This document shows positions 1 to 7,530 of a DNA stretch of 19,122 nt, piece by piece. The translations under genes were made by a program, and so were the position numbers. This DNA comes from an uncultured Collinsella sp. (GTDB lineage: Bacteria > Actinomycetota > Coriobacteriia > Coriobacteriales > Coriobacteriaceae). The stretch covers positions 1-19,122 of the forward strand of contig CATYIV010000036.1 in NCBI GenBank assembly GCA_958407465.1. The letters are read 5' to 3'. Below the pieces are notes generated by a model. It was given only the letters and a program-made list of their open reading frames with translations, had not been told where the DNA came from and did not search any database. Position 1 is the first letter of the stretch, and each line of letters starts with the position of its first letter.

Positions 1-61
1 TTCATGCAGCAGGGGCTCTCAATGTTTTTATGTCCTGCTCATATCGTCTCTGCCGACAGTG

Positions 62-114
62 GGGGACAGTCCTTGCAGCTTTTTCGCGAAGACTGTCCCC
101 AACGACTAGTCGTT
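62..114. repeat. GGGGACAG hairpin repeat plus palindrome
   Basis: Ten-base arms GGGGACAGTC (62-71) and GACTGTCCCC (91-100) enclose a 19-base loop. A perfect 14-base palindrome, AACGACTAGTCGTT, follows at 101-114, and a second TGTCCCC copy lies at 121-127. There is no T tract on either side, so this does not look like an ordinary terminator for the HAD gene that ends at 144. The TGTCCCC core recurs at 11.45-11.58 kb, which suggests a dispersed REP-like family. No gene is visible in 1-143. Confidence 0.6.
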
Positions 115-143
115 TAAGAATGTCCCCAATGACTACCCAACGA

Positions 144-986
144 CTAAGCGAGGGCGGCCATGATGGTGCGGGCGACGCCGTCGTGGTCGTTGTCGTATTC
201 GGTGATGGCGTCGGCGGCCTCGCGGTCTTCGGACTCGGCGTTGATCATGGCCATGCCGTGGCCCGCTGCCTGCAGCATGGGGATGTCGTTGATGTTGTCG
301 CCGAACGCCCAGGCGTCGGCGAGACGCTCGCCCAAGTGCTCGCATAGCCACGTGAGGGCCGTCCCCTTGGTGGCGCCCTCGCCCATGACCTCGATATTCA
401 TGGCGTACGAACGCGTGACCTCAATGCCTCCGAGCGTGTCGAGCTCTGCTGCGATGGCGTCGCGATCGGCCGGGTCGTGCCAGTACATGGCGATGCGTTC
501 GAGCGTCTCGACCTCGTCGATCTTGCTGTCGATATCCATGTCGATCGGTGTTCGTGTGCGCTTGAGCGAAGCCGCGATGTGGGGGTCGCCGCCACAGAAC
601 TCATCCAGACGCCCGTATAGCGAGCGGGGGAGGAAGCACTGCCCATCCGCGAAGATATCGAAGGTCACATCGTGGCCGGCGGCAATGCGATGGATGCGGT
701 GGGCAATGCCACGGTCGAGCGGACGGCTCAAGATGCACGTGGCGCGCGAGGCGTCGGTGGGCGTATCCTCGTCGAGCTGCCAGACGCTGGCGCCGTTGGC
801 ACAGACCGCGTAGTGCACGGCGGGATGGGCGAGAATGGGCTCAAAGACGCCCGACAGTGGACGTCCCGTGCAGGGAACAAACTCGATGCCACGACGTGCG
901 AGCTCGTCGAGCATTGCCCAGGTGGCATCGCTCATCTGCTTATCGCTCGTCAGCAACGTCCCATCCATATCGGAAAACACAATCAT
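144..986 (-). CDS. HAD-superfamily hydrolase, Cof-type (subclass IIB) phosphatase
   Basis: Predicted cytosolic sugar-phosphate or nucleotide phosphatase of 280 aa, the normal Cof/YidA-type length. The N-terminal motif I FSDMDGTLL supplies the nucleophile and acid Asp6 and Asp8; motif II is the CTGRP around Thr40; Lys207 is in the GATKG stretch (motif III); motif IV is GDNINDIPML with Asp230 and Asp234. The region between, about residues 85-190, fits the type IIB cap that sets substrate choice, so the substrate cannot be read from sequence. The ATG at 986 is preceded by AGAAAGGG about ten bases upstream. The citrate synthase terminator (1011-1048) sits just ahead of this ribosome site, so transcription must either read through it or start within it. 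Family assignment is firm; the exact reaction is unknown. Confidence 0.92.
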   Translation of the reverse strand: MIVFSDMDGTLLTSDKQMSDATWAMLDELARRGIEFVPCTGRPLSGVFEPILAHPAVHYAVCANGASVWQLDEDTPTDASRATCILSRPLDRGIAHRIHRIAAGHDVTFDIFADGQCFLPRSLYGRLDEFCGGDPHIAASLKRTRTPIDMDIDSKIDEVETLERIAMYWHDPADRDAIAAELDTLGGIEVTRSYAMNIEVMGEGATKGTALTWLCEHLGERLADAWAFGDNINDIPMLQAAGHGMAMINAESEDREAADAITEYDNDHDGVARTIMAALA

Positions 987-1010
987 TCGTTGCGACCCTT
1001 TCTACTGGCA

Positions 1011-1048
1011 TAAAAAGCGTGGCCGAGGGCTTGGGTCCCTGACCACGC
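1011..1048 (-). terminator. Rho-independent terminator of citrate synthase
   Basis: On the minus strand GCGTGG pairs with CCACGC, an inner AGGG/CCCT pairing extends the stem, and TTTTTAT follows. It lies 25 bases after the citrate synthase stop. The HAD ribosome site begins only about 10 bases beyond the T run, so the same hairpin may act as an attenuator for the HAD gene. Confidence 0.75.
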
Positions 1049-1072
1049 TCGAGTTCTATAACGGTCCGCGTC

Positions 1073-2491
1073 CTAGCGGTCGGCGAGCGGCTTGTACTCC
1101 AGCGGCTCGATCACCGGACGATAGGCGGGGCGGATGATACGGTGCGCGCAGAAGAGCTCTTCCATGCGGTGCGCCGACCAGCCGGCCATGCGGGCGACGG
1201 CGAATAGCGGCGTAAAGAGCGTCTCGGGCACGCCGAGCATCTTGTAGATAAAGCCCGTGTACAGGTCGATGTTGGCGCAGATGGGCTTGGTCATGCCGTG
1301 GTCGCGCATCACCTGCGGTGCCAGGCGCTCGATGCGCTCGATGAGCGCGAACTCCTCGCCCAAGTCCTTCTTGGCGGCAAGCGTGCGCGCGTAACGGCGG
1401 CACACCTCGGCGCGCGGGTCACTGAGCGTATAGACGGCGTGGCCCATACCGTAGATGAGGCCCGTGCCGTCGAAAGCCTGCCTGTCGAGGATCTTGCCCA
1501 GGTAGGCCGCGACCTCGTCCTCGTCCTCCCAGTTGGAGACATGCGCGCGGATGTCCTCGTGCATAGACACGACCTTGGCATTGGCGCCGCCGTGGCGCGG
1601 GCCCTTGAGCGAGCCGATAGCCGCGGCGTAGGCGGAATACGGGTCGGTGGCCGATGAGGACAGCACGCGGCAGGCGAACGTGGAGTTGTTGCCGCCGCCG
1701 TGCTCGGCATGCAGCATGAGCATCACGTCGAGCAGCATGGCTTCGTCGCGGGTGAATGCCATGCCGCCGCGCAACACCTGCAGGATGGTCTCGGCGGTGG
1801 AGAGGCCGGGTGTGGGGTGCGGTACATGAACCTCGGAGCCGCGGCGCTTGGCGACCGAGGCCATATGCGCGAAGGCGGCGATGCGGGGGAGACGGGCGAG
1901 CATGGAGATGGCGACGTCGATTTCGTGCTCGGGTGTAATGGCGTCGGGCTCGGCGTCGAAGGCGTAGAGCAGCAGCACGGCGCGCTGAAGCACATTCATG
2001 ATGCTCGACGACACCGTGGTCATGGGGAACTCGCGGACGTATTCGTCGCTCAGGTGCCTAAAAGCACCCAGGCGTCCGCAAAAACCGTCGAGTTCCTCTT
2101 TGGTGGGCAGCGAGCCCGTGATGAGCAGATAGGCGACTTCTTCGTAGCCGTAGCGGTTCTCGGCCTGGGCGTTGTTGACCAGATCCTCGATGCTGTAGCC
2201 ACGAAGCGTGAGCTTGCCCTGATCGGGCACGACTTTGCCGTCGACCTTGTTGTAGCCGTGCACGTCCGAGATGCGGGTAAGGCCCGCGACCACGCCCGAG
2301 CCATCGGCATTGCGCAGACCGCGCTTGACGTTGTGCTCTACGAACAGGTCCTCGTCGTACGGGGCGGTCGGCAGGCCGTGGTAGAGGTTTTCGCTTTCGG
2401 GCGAAATCTGACGGCTCGCCTCGTAATCCAGAACCAGGCGGCTCAGGTGATCGTCGAAGCGGTAGTAGATTTTCTTGGCGTCGTAGGCCAT
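1073..2491 (-). CDS. gltA: Citrate synthase
   Basis: Condenses oxaloacetate and acetyl-CoA to citrate and CoA, in the cytosol, feeding the oxidative branch of the TCA cycle and glutamate synthesis. The 472-aa protein carries the catalytic triad in family context: His300 in GPRHGGAN, His351 in GMGHAVYTLSDPR and Asp409 in NIDLYTG. The C-terminal FTPLFAVARMAGWSAHRMEE is typical of citrate synthases. It is longer than the common ~430-aa enzymes, mostly through an N-terminal extension of about 60 residues. The ATG at 2491 has a strong GGAGAGGAG ribosome site 6 bases upstream. Its stop is followed by a terminator at 1011-1048. The ACT-domain gene lies 77 bp upstream on the same strand. A methylcitrate synthase cannot be excluded by sequence alone, but no prp genes are nearby. 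Confidence 0.95.
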   Translation of the reverse strand: MAYDAKKIYYRFDDHLSRLVLDYEASRQISPESENLYHGLPTAPYDEDLFVEHNVKRGLRNADGSGVVAGLTRISDVHGYNKVDGKVVPDQGKLTLRGYSIEDLVNNAQAENRYGYEEVAYLLITGSLPTKEELDGFCGRLGAFRHLSDEYVREFPMTTVSSSIMNVLQRAVLLLYAFDAEPDAITPEHEIDVAISMLARLPRIAAFAHMASVAKRRGSEVHVPHPTPGLSTAETILQVLRGGMAFTRDEAMLLDVMLMLHAEHGGGNNSTFACRVLSSSATDPYSAYAAAIGSLKGPRHGGANAKVVSMHEDIRAHVSNWEDEDEVAAYLGKILDRQAFDGTGLIYGMGHAVYTLSDPRAEVCRRYARTLAAKKDLGEEFALIERIERLAPQVMRDHGMTKPICANIDLYTGFIYKMLGVPETLFTPLFAVARMAGWSAHRMEELFCAHRIIRPAYRPVIEPLEYKPLADR

Positions 2492-2568
2492 GCGCGCTCC
2501 TCTCCGGTCCGCTTTGGGGCCGCGCGCTTGGACGATATGACGTCAAGCTGCCCCGAGCGGCTCGTTCG

Positions 2569-2856
2569 CTACAGGCGGTACATAAAGTTGAAGACGTCCT
2601 CGCGCTGGATGGACACGTTGACGCCCGAAAGCTCGCCGGCCTCGGCCAGCGCCTTCTGCAGCTCGGCGAAGTCGAGCTTGGACTCGGCGGTGTCGGCCAG
2701 CATGGTCATGGTGAAGATGTCCTCGATAATGGACTGCGTGATGTCGCGGATGTCGACGTTGGCCTCGCCTAGAACACGGGTGACGCCGGCGACGATACCG
2801 GGGCGGTTCTTGCCAAGGACGGTGATGACGATACGGGAGGACGAGATCTCGGCCAT
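2569..2856 (-). CDS. Small ACT-domain protein, UPF0237 family
   Basis: A 95-aa protein consisting almost entirely of one ACT domain, with the ligand-site pattern VLGKNRPGIVAGVTRVLGE near residues 13-31 and a second beta-alpha-beta unit after it. This matches the stand-alone UPF0237 (YheB/gcvR-like) ACT proteins, thought to bind an amino acid or other small ligand; in many genomes the partner is a UPF0210 (DUF711) protein, but none lies downstream here, where citrate synthase follows after 77 bp. The ATG at 2856 has AAAGGG about 7 bases upstream. A minus-strand -10-like TACAAT at 2917-2922 could be its promoter, with no convincing -35. Family call is strong; ligand and role are unknown. Confidence 0.88.
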   Translation of the reverse strand: MAEISSSRIVITVLGKNRPGIVAGVTRVLGEANVDIRDITQSIIEDIFTMTMLADTAESKLDFAELQKALAEAGELSGVNVSIQREDVFNFMYRL

Positions 2857-3035
2857 GGGAAACCCTTTCGCGTGGTTGCGGCGCGCGCGGCGCTCCGCTA
2901 CGGTACAGTGTTCATCATTGTACCTGTCTGGCGCAAAAAAGGCGCGCTCGCTGCGGCGTTACATGCCTGCAACATGAGCGTAAGGGGGAAGGCCGTACGG
3001 GGAAGAGCCGTCTGGCGCGTGTCCGGCTCGTGTTG

Positions 3036-3099
3036 GGTTGATTTCCGATCTCAGCCGAACACATTGAGCGGACAGGCCGTTCCCGCAGTCAGCCGAACG
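3036..3099. repeat. Left 64-bp direct repeat (candidate attL)
   Basis: Begins GGTTGATTTCCGATCTC and matches 10662-10725 at 62 of 64 positions (differences at 3073 and 3092). Similarity stops abruptly at both ends. It bounds the accessory island on the side where the integrase remnant lies, as expected for an attachment-site duplication. It is not part of a tRNA or of a recognisable gene end. Confidence 0.75.
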
Positions 3100-3250
3100 C
3101 CTCCGACGGCTGATTCCGAACTGGAAGCGGAGGGCATCCCCGCCCTTCGGTAGGGGATACCGCTCCGCGGCGCATGCCGCGGGCGGCGCCCCTATCGGAC
3201 CACCGTGACCTCAGTTGGGATGGGCCCAGCACTGCCGCGTACTCGGTGAG
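3100..3250. other. Structured non-coding stretch between repeat and integrase remnant
   Basis: No gene is seen here. An imperfect stem pairs 3127-3141 with 3153-3168 around CGCCCTTCGGT. It runs into a perfect 18-base palindrome at 3165-3182 (CCGCGG, then CGCATGCCGCGG). Such dense symmetry beside an integrase could be recombinase-binding DNA or a folded RNA; neither can be shown from sequence. Confidence 0.4.
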
Positions 3251-3976
3251 CTAGAGCCAACTGTTCATCTTCACGTCGCGTATGGCGATATTTCGGTCGT
3301 CCGGCTCGGTGATGCCGTAGCCGAACGCCTGGAGCGTCTCGATGGACTCCTGGATCCTCTGTTGGAACATGGGACCCGGATCGACCCTCGGCCCGAGGTG
3401 CCCGCGCCAAAGGCACGGCGTGGCGCGCAGCATGTTATGGATTTTGGAGATGGGCTCGATGTCGGCGTAGACGTTGAGCGTCGCCATGGCGTCCTTGTGG
3501 CCGAGGATCGATTGGAGCGCCTTGATATCGCCGCCTTGGCGGATCCACTGCGTTGCGAACGTGTGGCGAAGGCCGTGGAACGTGATCAGCTCGTCGTTGG
3601 TGCCCATGAGGCCGTTGGTCTCCGAGAACGTCTTGAACGCCCTGCGGATATAGCTTGTCGTCGCGAAGGTCGCGTCCGGCTCCGACAGGATGTAGCAGTC
3701 CCCGATCTCGACCGCCCCGGTAAGGCCGCGCAAGCGCAGCTTTCCGCAGTCGATCTCGTGGGTCTCCTTCAGGAAGGGGAGTAGGCCGACCGGGTCGATG
3801 GGGATACCCCTGGCGTCATGGGTCTTGGTGTCCTTGATGAACGAACCCATTCCCTTCGCGTACGCCACCGAGTGTCTGATCGAGATCAGGCCCGTCTCGA
3901 AATCCACATCGCACCACCGAAGGCCGCAGACCTCGCCGATTCGCATCCCCGTGTGCAGGGCGAGTACGACCGCCCT
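3251..3976 (-). pseudogene. Tyrosine recombinase/integrase, N-terminal half missing
   Basis: The complete catalytic domain of a phage/ICE-type integrase is present. Numbering from the internal ATG at 3946: Arg2 in ALHTGMRIGE, Lys41 in DTKTHD, His124 and Arg127 in HGLRHTFAT, His150 in LGHK and the nucleophile Tyr160 in LNVYADI. A tail of about 70 residues follows. The N-terminal arm-binding and core-binding domains, normally about 150 residues, are absent. The reading frame begins directly at the stop codon of the HTH gene, in the same frame, and no ribosome site precedes the only ATG (GGGG abuts it). Integrity elsewhere suggests a clean loss of the 5' half by recombination. It lies 150 bp inside the left direct repeat, the normal place for an element's integrase. 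It is probably inactive. Confidence 0.8.
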
Positions 3977-4228
3977 CTAATCCTCGGCGGACCAATCGAG
4001 TCCGAACTCCTTTCGGGCATCCTCTTCGCTCATGACTTCGAGAAGGTCTCCGGGTTGGCAACGAAGGGCGAGGCATAGCTGCTCGAGCGTGTTGAAGCGA
4101 ATGCCGCGAATATGCCCTTTTTTAATACGGGACAGGTTCACGGGCGTGGTTCCAATCCTTTCGGCAAGTTCGTTCGAGGAAATCTTTCGCTCGGCCATGA
4201 TCTTGTCGAGGCGAACAATTACGGGCAT
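3977..4228 (-). CDS. Cro/C1-type HTH regulator (YozG-like)
   Basis: An 83-aa cytosolic DNA-binding protein that is essentially one XRE-type helix-turn-helix domain: ELAERIGTTPVNLSRIKKG, residues about 20-38, is the HTH core, followed by NTLEQLCLALRCQPGDLLE, typical of the YozG/YvaO group. Such proteins commonly pair with a DUF2975 membrane protein, and that partner lies 9 bp upstream in the same operon. The ATG at 4228 has AAGGAA five bases ahead. The stop TAG is also the left limit of the integrase remnant. It probably regulates its own operon and the divergent peptide operon through the TTTAACA/TGTTAAA palindrome at 4788-4806; that link is inferred. Confidence 0.88.
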   Translation of the reverse strand: MPVIVRLDKIMAERKISSNELAERIGTTPVNLSRIKKGHIRGIRFNTLEQLCLALRCQPGDLLEVMSEEDARKEFGLDWSAED

Positions 4229-4237
4229 GGCGTTTCC

Positions 4238-4750
4238 TTACGCAATCTCGTCGGAGTCGAGGTACAGCTCTCGGGCGTACAAGAAGAGCTGGGAAAGCAT
4301 GAACAGGACGATGCCGAGAACCAGAGAGGTCCAATCGAATGATGAAGCGATCTCTTGGGCGCCGACGGCCCCCTCGCCGCCAAACATCGAAACGGAGGTT
4401 TTGAGTGAGCCGGCGTAGAGGCTGGTGGCAGCTTGAACAACGAAGAGAATGCCGAGCACCTTCAAGCATGTCGCAGACCCTTTCTTGAAGGGGTCTGCGC
4501 TCTTGATCGTCCACACGAGAACGGCGCTGAGGATGGTCGTAGCGATACCGATGACGGCAGGGACCAATGTCGAGATCGCAAGGGCTGGATACGCGGGGGA
4601 GTCTGCAATTACAGGGTTGTCGAGCACTTCGATTGCTGGCTTTAAGGAGAACGCCACTTGTGCGATGGCGGTGGCGCAAAGGGTCGCAGAGGCTATCGCA
4701 CATGCGATGCGGAAGGAATGAAGCCGGGGAGTGCGATTGTCGGAACTCAT
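4238..4750 (-). CDS. DUF2975-type four-helix membrane protein
   Basis: A 170-aa integral membrane protein with four predicted helices, at about residues 12-32, 56-82, 95-118 and 140-160, and a charged loop KSADPFKKGS before helix 3. Order, length and the downstream HTH gene match the DUF2975/YozG-like pair found across Firmicutes and Actinobacteria, where the membrane protein is thought to sense a signal or hold the regulator. The ATG at 4750 has GGAGG five bases upstream. It is divergent from the first peptide gene, sharing a 120-bp intergenic region. The biochemical function of the family is not established. Confidence 0.75.
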   Translation of the reverse strand: MSSDNRTPRLHSFRIACAIASATLCATAIAQVAFSLKPAIEVLDNPVIADSPAYPALAISTLVPAVIGIATTILSAVLVWTIKSADPFKKGSATCLKVLGILFVVQAATSLYAGSLKTSVSMFGGEGAVGAQEIASSFDWTSLVLGIVLFMLSQLFLYARELYLDSDEIA

Positions 4751-4787
4751 AATAACCTCCGAAGAATTTAAAAAACTCAGGTTACTT

Positions 4788-4806
4788 TTTAACAGTTTAT
4801 GTTAAA
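4788..4806. promoter_or_regulatory. Candidate operator in divergent promoter region
   Basis: TTTAACA, a 5-base spacer, TGTTAAA: a perfect 7-base inverted repeat midway between the divergent DUF2975/HTH operon and the peptide operon. A plus-strand -35-like TTGACT (4807-4812) abuts it, though no good -10 follows at 17 bases. On the minus strand TGTTAA and TTAAAT with 17 bases between could serve the HTH operon. The likely ligand is the HTH protein. Confidence 0.45.
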
Positions 4807-4870
4807 TTGACTTTGCCGGCAAGTAATCACAGCATGCTGCAACCGAAATCCCTCTAGATTGGAGAGGATT

Positions 4871-5236
4871 ATGTTCAGTACTGTTAAGTCGTGTAAGCTC
4901 TTGGTTTTCCTCGGCCTCGCTCTTTGTCTGTTGCTGCCGGGAGCCCCCGCTTTTGCGGATACCCCGATGCCTCCTTCCCAGGAGAGCAGCCAGTGTGCCC
5001 TCGTTGAGCCCCTCGGGTATACGGACGACGTCGTCGATACCTACTGGAGCTACAGCTGTCCTCGCGGCGTAAGCGGGCACAGCATCTCGATGTTCAACAT
5101 CTCTTACAAGACGATCTCCTACCGAAATGGCTATCGCCGATCCGCGCATCATAGGGAATCCCGCCTCGCTGCAATGTGCTCCTGTGGTGTTCTTGGCACA
5201 ACTGATAAATGGCAATTTGTCTATAGCACCTACTAG
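4871..5236 (+). CDS. Secreted Cys-containing peptide precursor, bacteriocin-like (module 1)
   Basis: A 121-aa precursor. Residues 1-29 form a clear Sec signal peptide: Lys6 and Lys9, then LLVFLGLALCLLL and the cleavage motif AFA before Asp30. The predicted mature product is 92 aa, rich in Tyr, Ser, Arg and His, with four cysteines (42, 63, 103, 105) that could form two disulfides once outside the cell. It ends WQFVYSTY. No double-glycine leader or lanthipeptide features are visible. It is followed by a twelve-helix permease and an ABC ATPase, the layout of lactococcin-972-like loci; mature size and aromatic C-terminus are compatible with that family, but identity is too low to assert by eye. 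ATG 4871 is chosen over TTG 4859 because GGAGAGG lies just upstream of it. An antibacterial peptide is the leading guess; a signalling peptide is possible. Confidence 0.72.
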   Translation: MFSTVKSCKLLVFLGLALCLLLPGAPAFADTPMPPSQESSQCALVEPLGYTDDVVDTYWSYSCPRGVSGHSISMFNISYKTISYRNGYRRSAHHRESRLAAMCSCGVLGTTDKWQFVYSTY

Positions 5237-5246
5237 ATGCGAGGAA

Positions 5247-5269
5247 GGGCCGAGCATTTTGTTCGGCCC
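5247..5269 (+). promoter_or_regulatory. Hairpin between peptide gene and permease gene
   Basis: GGGCCGA and TCGGCCC pair around GCATTTTGT, ten bases after the peptide stop. Only a pyrimidine-rich CTCTGTTCC follows, so it looks like a leaky terminator or an mRNA-stabilising stem that would give more peptide than transporter. The next gene's likely start is 34 bases downstream. Confidence 0.5.
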
Positions 5270-5302
5270 CTCTGTTCCGACTGGATGAGGTTAAGGTTGG
5301 CG

Positions 5303-7525
5303 ATGAATATGCTCAAAATCTCGAAGGCGATCTTTAGGTCGCTTCTCTCCTCCAGGTCGCTCTGTGTTGTCGTTGTTGCGTTGATGGTTCTTTGTGCTCT
5401 GCCCGTCTTCAGGAGCGCGGCTGGCATCGACGGACGGGTCGAATACCTCGAGTCGGGAATAACCCGTGTTGAGCAGGAATTGTCAGCATCCTATGCGGAT
5501 GCGCTTGTGAATGCGGGGGAGGACGGTGTCTATACCTCTTCATCAAGCATGCCCGCGCTTCTGTACCCTCTTGCCGCGGGACGTCTTATCTTGGCACCGC
5601 TCTCTCCCCTACTTCCGTTTCTGCAGATATCGGATGGAGAGTACACCTATTATGACGGATCGAAGGAGTACTTGCTATGGGTCGCAACGGCCGTTGCCGT
5701 CTCGTTCCTTGCCGCGCGTCTTAACAAACGTGAAAAGCTCATCATCCAGGCACCGATGGGCGAGCTGGGTAGACTTGTTGCATCGAGCGTATGGGCGAGT
5801 GTTTTTGCAATGCTTGCCGTCCTCGCCATCAATCTTCCGGGGATAATCGCCGCGCTTGTGAAGAATGGCCCGGGCTCGCCGTTCTATCCGATAGGCTACA
5901 TTCAATATGCGACTCCGGTTATCAAACCGGCTTGGCTGGTGTTCGCGCAGACGGCCATCTTGCAATTCTTGGTGGCAGCGTTCATCTCGCTTGTCGTTCA
6001 CCTTGCCGTGAAGATTGCCAATAACCCTACGCTTGGAATCGTGTTCGTATGTGCCCTGATGGGGGTGACGATGGTTCCCGGGTATTACGGAAGATCCATC
6101 GCTTTACGTGAGTTCGCCCTGTTGAATCCCCTTACGTATGCGAACACTGAGTTGACCGTCGGCGCCTATAGCCCGTACCCGACAACGCAGATAGTGAATC
6201 TGCCTGGACTTTGCTTCGAGCGTGGCGCGATTGCCCTCGTATGCGCAATCGGGATCGAGGTGCTGGCAATTAGCCTGCTTTGCGTTGCTGGAAAGAGCGG
6301 CTGCGCGTGCCCGATATCCCCGATTTGTCTTGAGAGAGGTTCCTTCACTGCATCGAGAACGGCAACTCGTTCGAGCGCTTGTGCCTCCGCCGTTGCATAC
6401 GTAAGAACGATGGGGAAACTGCTCCTGCGTTCTCCTACCCTCGCCGTATGCGCGATTGCAATGTCGACGACGATGCTGGCCCCGGCTCTGGTCGAGATGT
6501 TTCCTGACGCTGATAACGTTTCCGCTGTTCGGTATAGGGATGGGGAGCTCCGTTCAATAGATCGGTATCTAGAGCAGAACGCTGCGAATATGGACGTCGA
6601 GGGCAAAGCGGCCCTGGAAGACATGCGGGATGCTCTTTCGGGTTTCGTGTACGCGCCTATGCCTGCGGAGGGGTTTCGAAGCCTTGCGACGTACGAGCGC
6701 GCTCGAGGTGAGCTGGGCGCGGCAGATGCGACTCTCCTGCAATCGATCGGAATCGAGCCGGAGACTCCTTCTCGTGCGGAGGCGCGCGCCCTTCTGCTTG
6801 AGTCGATCGCGAGCTTGCCGGACCCCAAGGTTTACGAGTTAAGTACGAAGATGCCCCCATTAATCCTCCTTTCGTATCTCCAGGCAGCGCTTCCCTCCTT
6901 ATTTTTGCTGTTGCCCGTGGTTGTCACATCGCTCGCGTGCACCTACCTGCGGTGCCGTTCCCTTCTGGTTTTCCAAGTCCCCGCAACAGCGCATGTGCGT
7001 TTTCTGACGGCTGTTGCGCTGGCTCTCCTGCTTGGCTTGGTGCTGCTTTTGGTGTCGATGGTTCCCGCTGTCGTTGTGTCCGTGATTAAGAACGGTGCGG
7101 GTGGATCGGAGTATCCCGTCGCTCTCATTCGGGCGGGAGCTTCGACAACGTCCATGGTGGGGGAGGCGGTGTTGTGCAGTATTCCGTTGCTGGTCATGGC
7201 ATACGGCGTGATTTCCGTCGTCGCTGCGTTGACAGCAGCGATTAGCCGCAACCCCGTTGTCACCGGAATGGTTTGCGCGGTTCTCTTGGTGTTGGGTTCG
7301 TTGAGCGCTCATGTTGAAAGCGTGGGCATGGGCGTCGCGCTGCTGGCTCCATTCGCCTCGTTTGATCCCGCTTCCCAGGTGGGGACGATTGGGTTCCTTG
7401 GGCGAGGGACGAACGCGATGCCTTTTGGAGAGGTCGTCGGCGCATCGGGCGCTCTGCTGGTGGTCTTGGGCGCCGTATCTCCGTTGATGGTGCGCCTGAG
7501 TGTTCCAAAGATCGAAAGGGGATGA
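5303..7525 (+). CDS. Twelve-helix ABC permease with two related halves (bacteriocin-associated type)
   Basis: A 740-aa membrane protein with two similar halves. Half 1 has helices near 19-37, 123-138, 160-184, 212-236, 244-260 and 305-329; half 2 near 374-396, 519-547, 565-594, 616-643, 650-668 and 708-730. Each half has a long loop of about 85-120 residues after its first helix, probably extracellular. Each carries the same motif after its third helix: VKNGPGSPFYP (186-196) and IKNGAGGSEYP (595-605). This suggests an internal duplication forming a full transporter with the ATPase that follows. ATG 5303 is preferred (AAGG six bases upstream) over ATG 5237, which would abut the peptide stop and read through the hairpin. 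The C-terminus overlaps the ATPase reading frame by ATGA. Role: peptide export or self-immunity (inferred). No family I can name with certainty; the size and context resemble the membrane proteins of lactococcin-972-like operons. Confidence 0.78.
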   Translation: MNMLKISKAIFRSLLSSRSLCVVVVALMVLCALPVFRSAAGIDGRVEYLESGITRVEQELSASYADALVNAGEDGVYTSSSSMPALLYPLAAGRLILAPLSPLLPFLQISDGEYTYYDGSKEYLLWVATAVAVSFLAARLNKREKLIIQAPMGELGRLVASSVWASVFAMLAVLAINLPGIIAALVKNGPGSPFYPIGYIQYATPVIKPAWLVFAQTAILQFLVAAFISLVVHLAVKIANNPTLGIVFVCALMGVTMVPGYYGRSIALREFALLNPLTYANTELTVGAYSPYPTTQIVNLPGLCFERGAIALVCAIGIEVLAISLLCVAGKSGCACPISPICLERGSFTASRTATRSSACASAVAYVRTMGKLLLRSPTLAVCAIAMSTTMLAPALVEMFPDADNVSAVRYRDGELRSIDRYLEQNAANMDVEGKAALEDMRDALSGFVYAPMPAEGFRSLATYERARGELGAADATLLQSIGIEPETPSRAEARALLLESIASLPDPKVYELSTKMPPLILLSYLQAALPSLFLLLPVVVTSLACTYLRCRSLLVFQVPATAHVRFLTAVALALLLGLVLLLVSMVPAVVVSVIKNGAGGSEYPVALIRAGASTTSMVGEAVLCSIPLLVMAYGVISVVAALTAAISRNPVVTGMVCAVLLVLGSLSAHVESVGMGVALLAPFASFDPASQVGTIGFLGRGTNAMPFGEVVGASGALLVVLGAVSPLMVRLSVPKIERG

Positions 7526-7530
7526 TCTCG

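Noticed and set aside
3036..3099. tRNA gene end as attachment site
   Set aside because: No tRNA fold or conserved T-loop sequence is present in or beside either repeat.
2872..3153. Open frames 2872-3153 and 10660-10920 whose products share a stretch around PNTLSG
   Set aside because: The similarity is just the 64-bp DNA repeat translated in both places; one of the two differences changes an amino acid and the flanks do not match. No ribosome site supports either.
4871..5236. Firm assignment of the first peptide to lactococcin 972
   Set aside because: Size, signal peptide and neighbours fit, but the residues do not align convincingly by eye, so it is left as bacteriocin-like.
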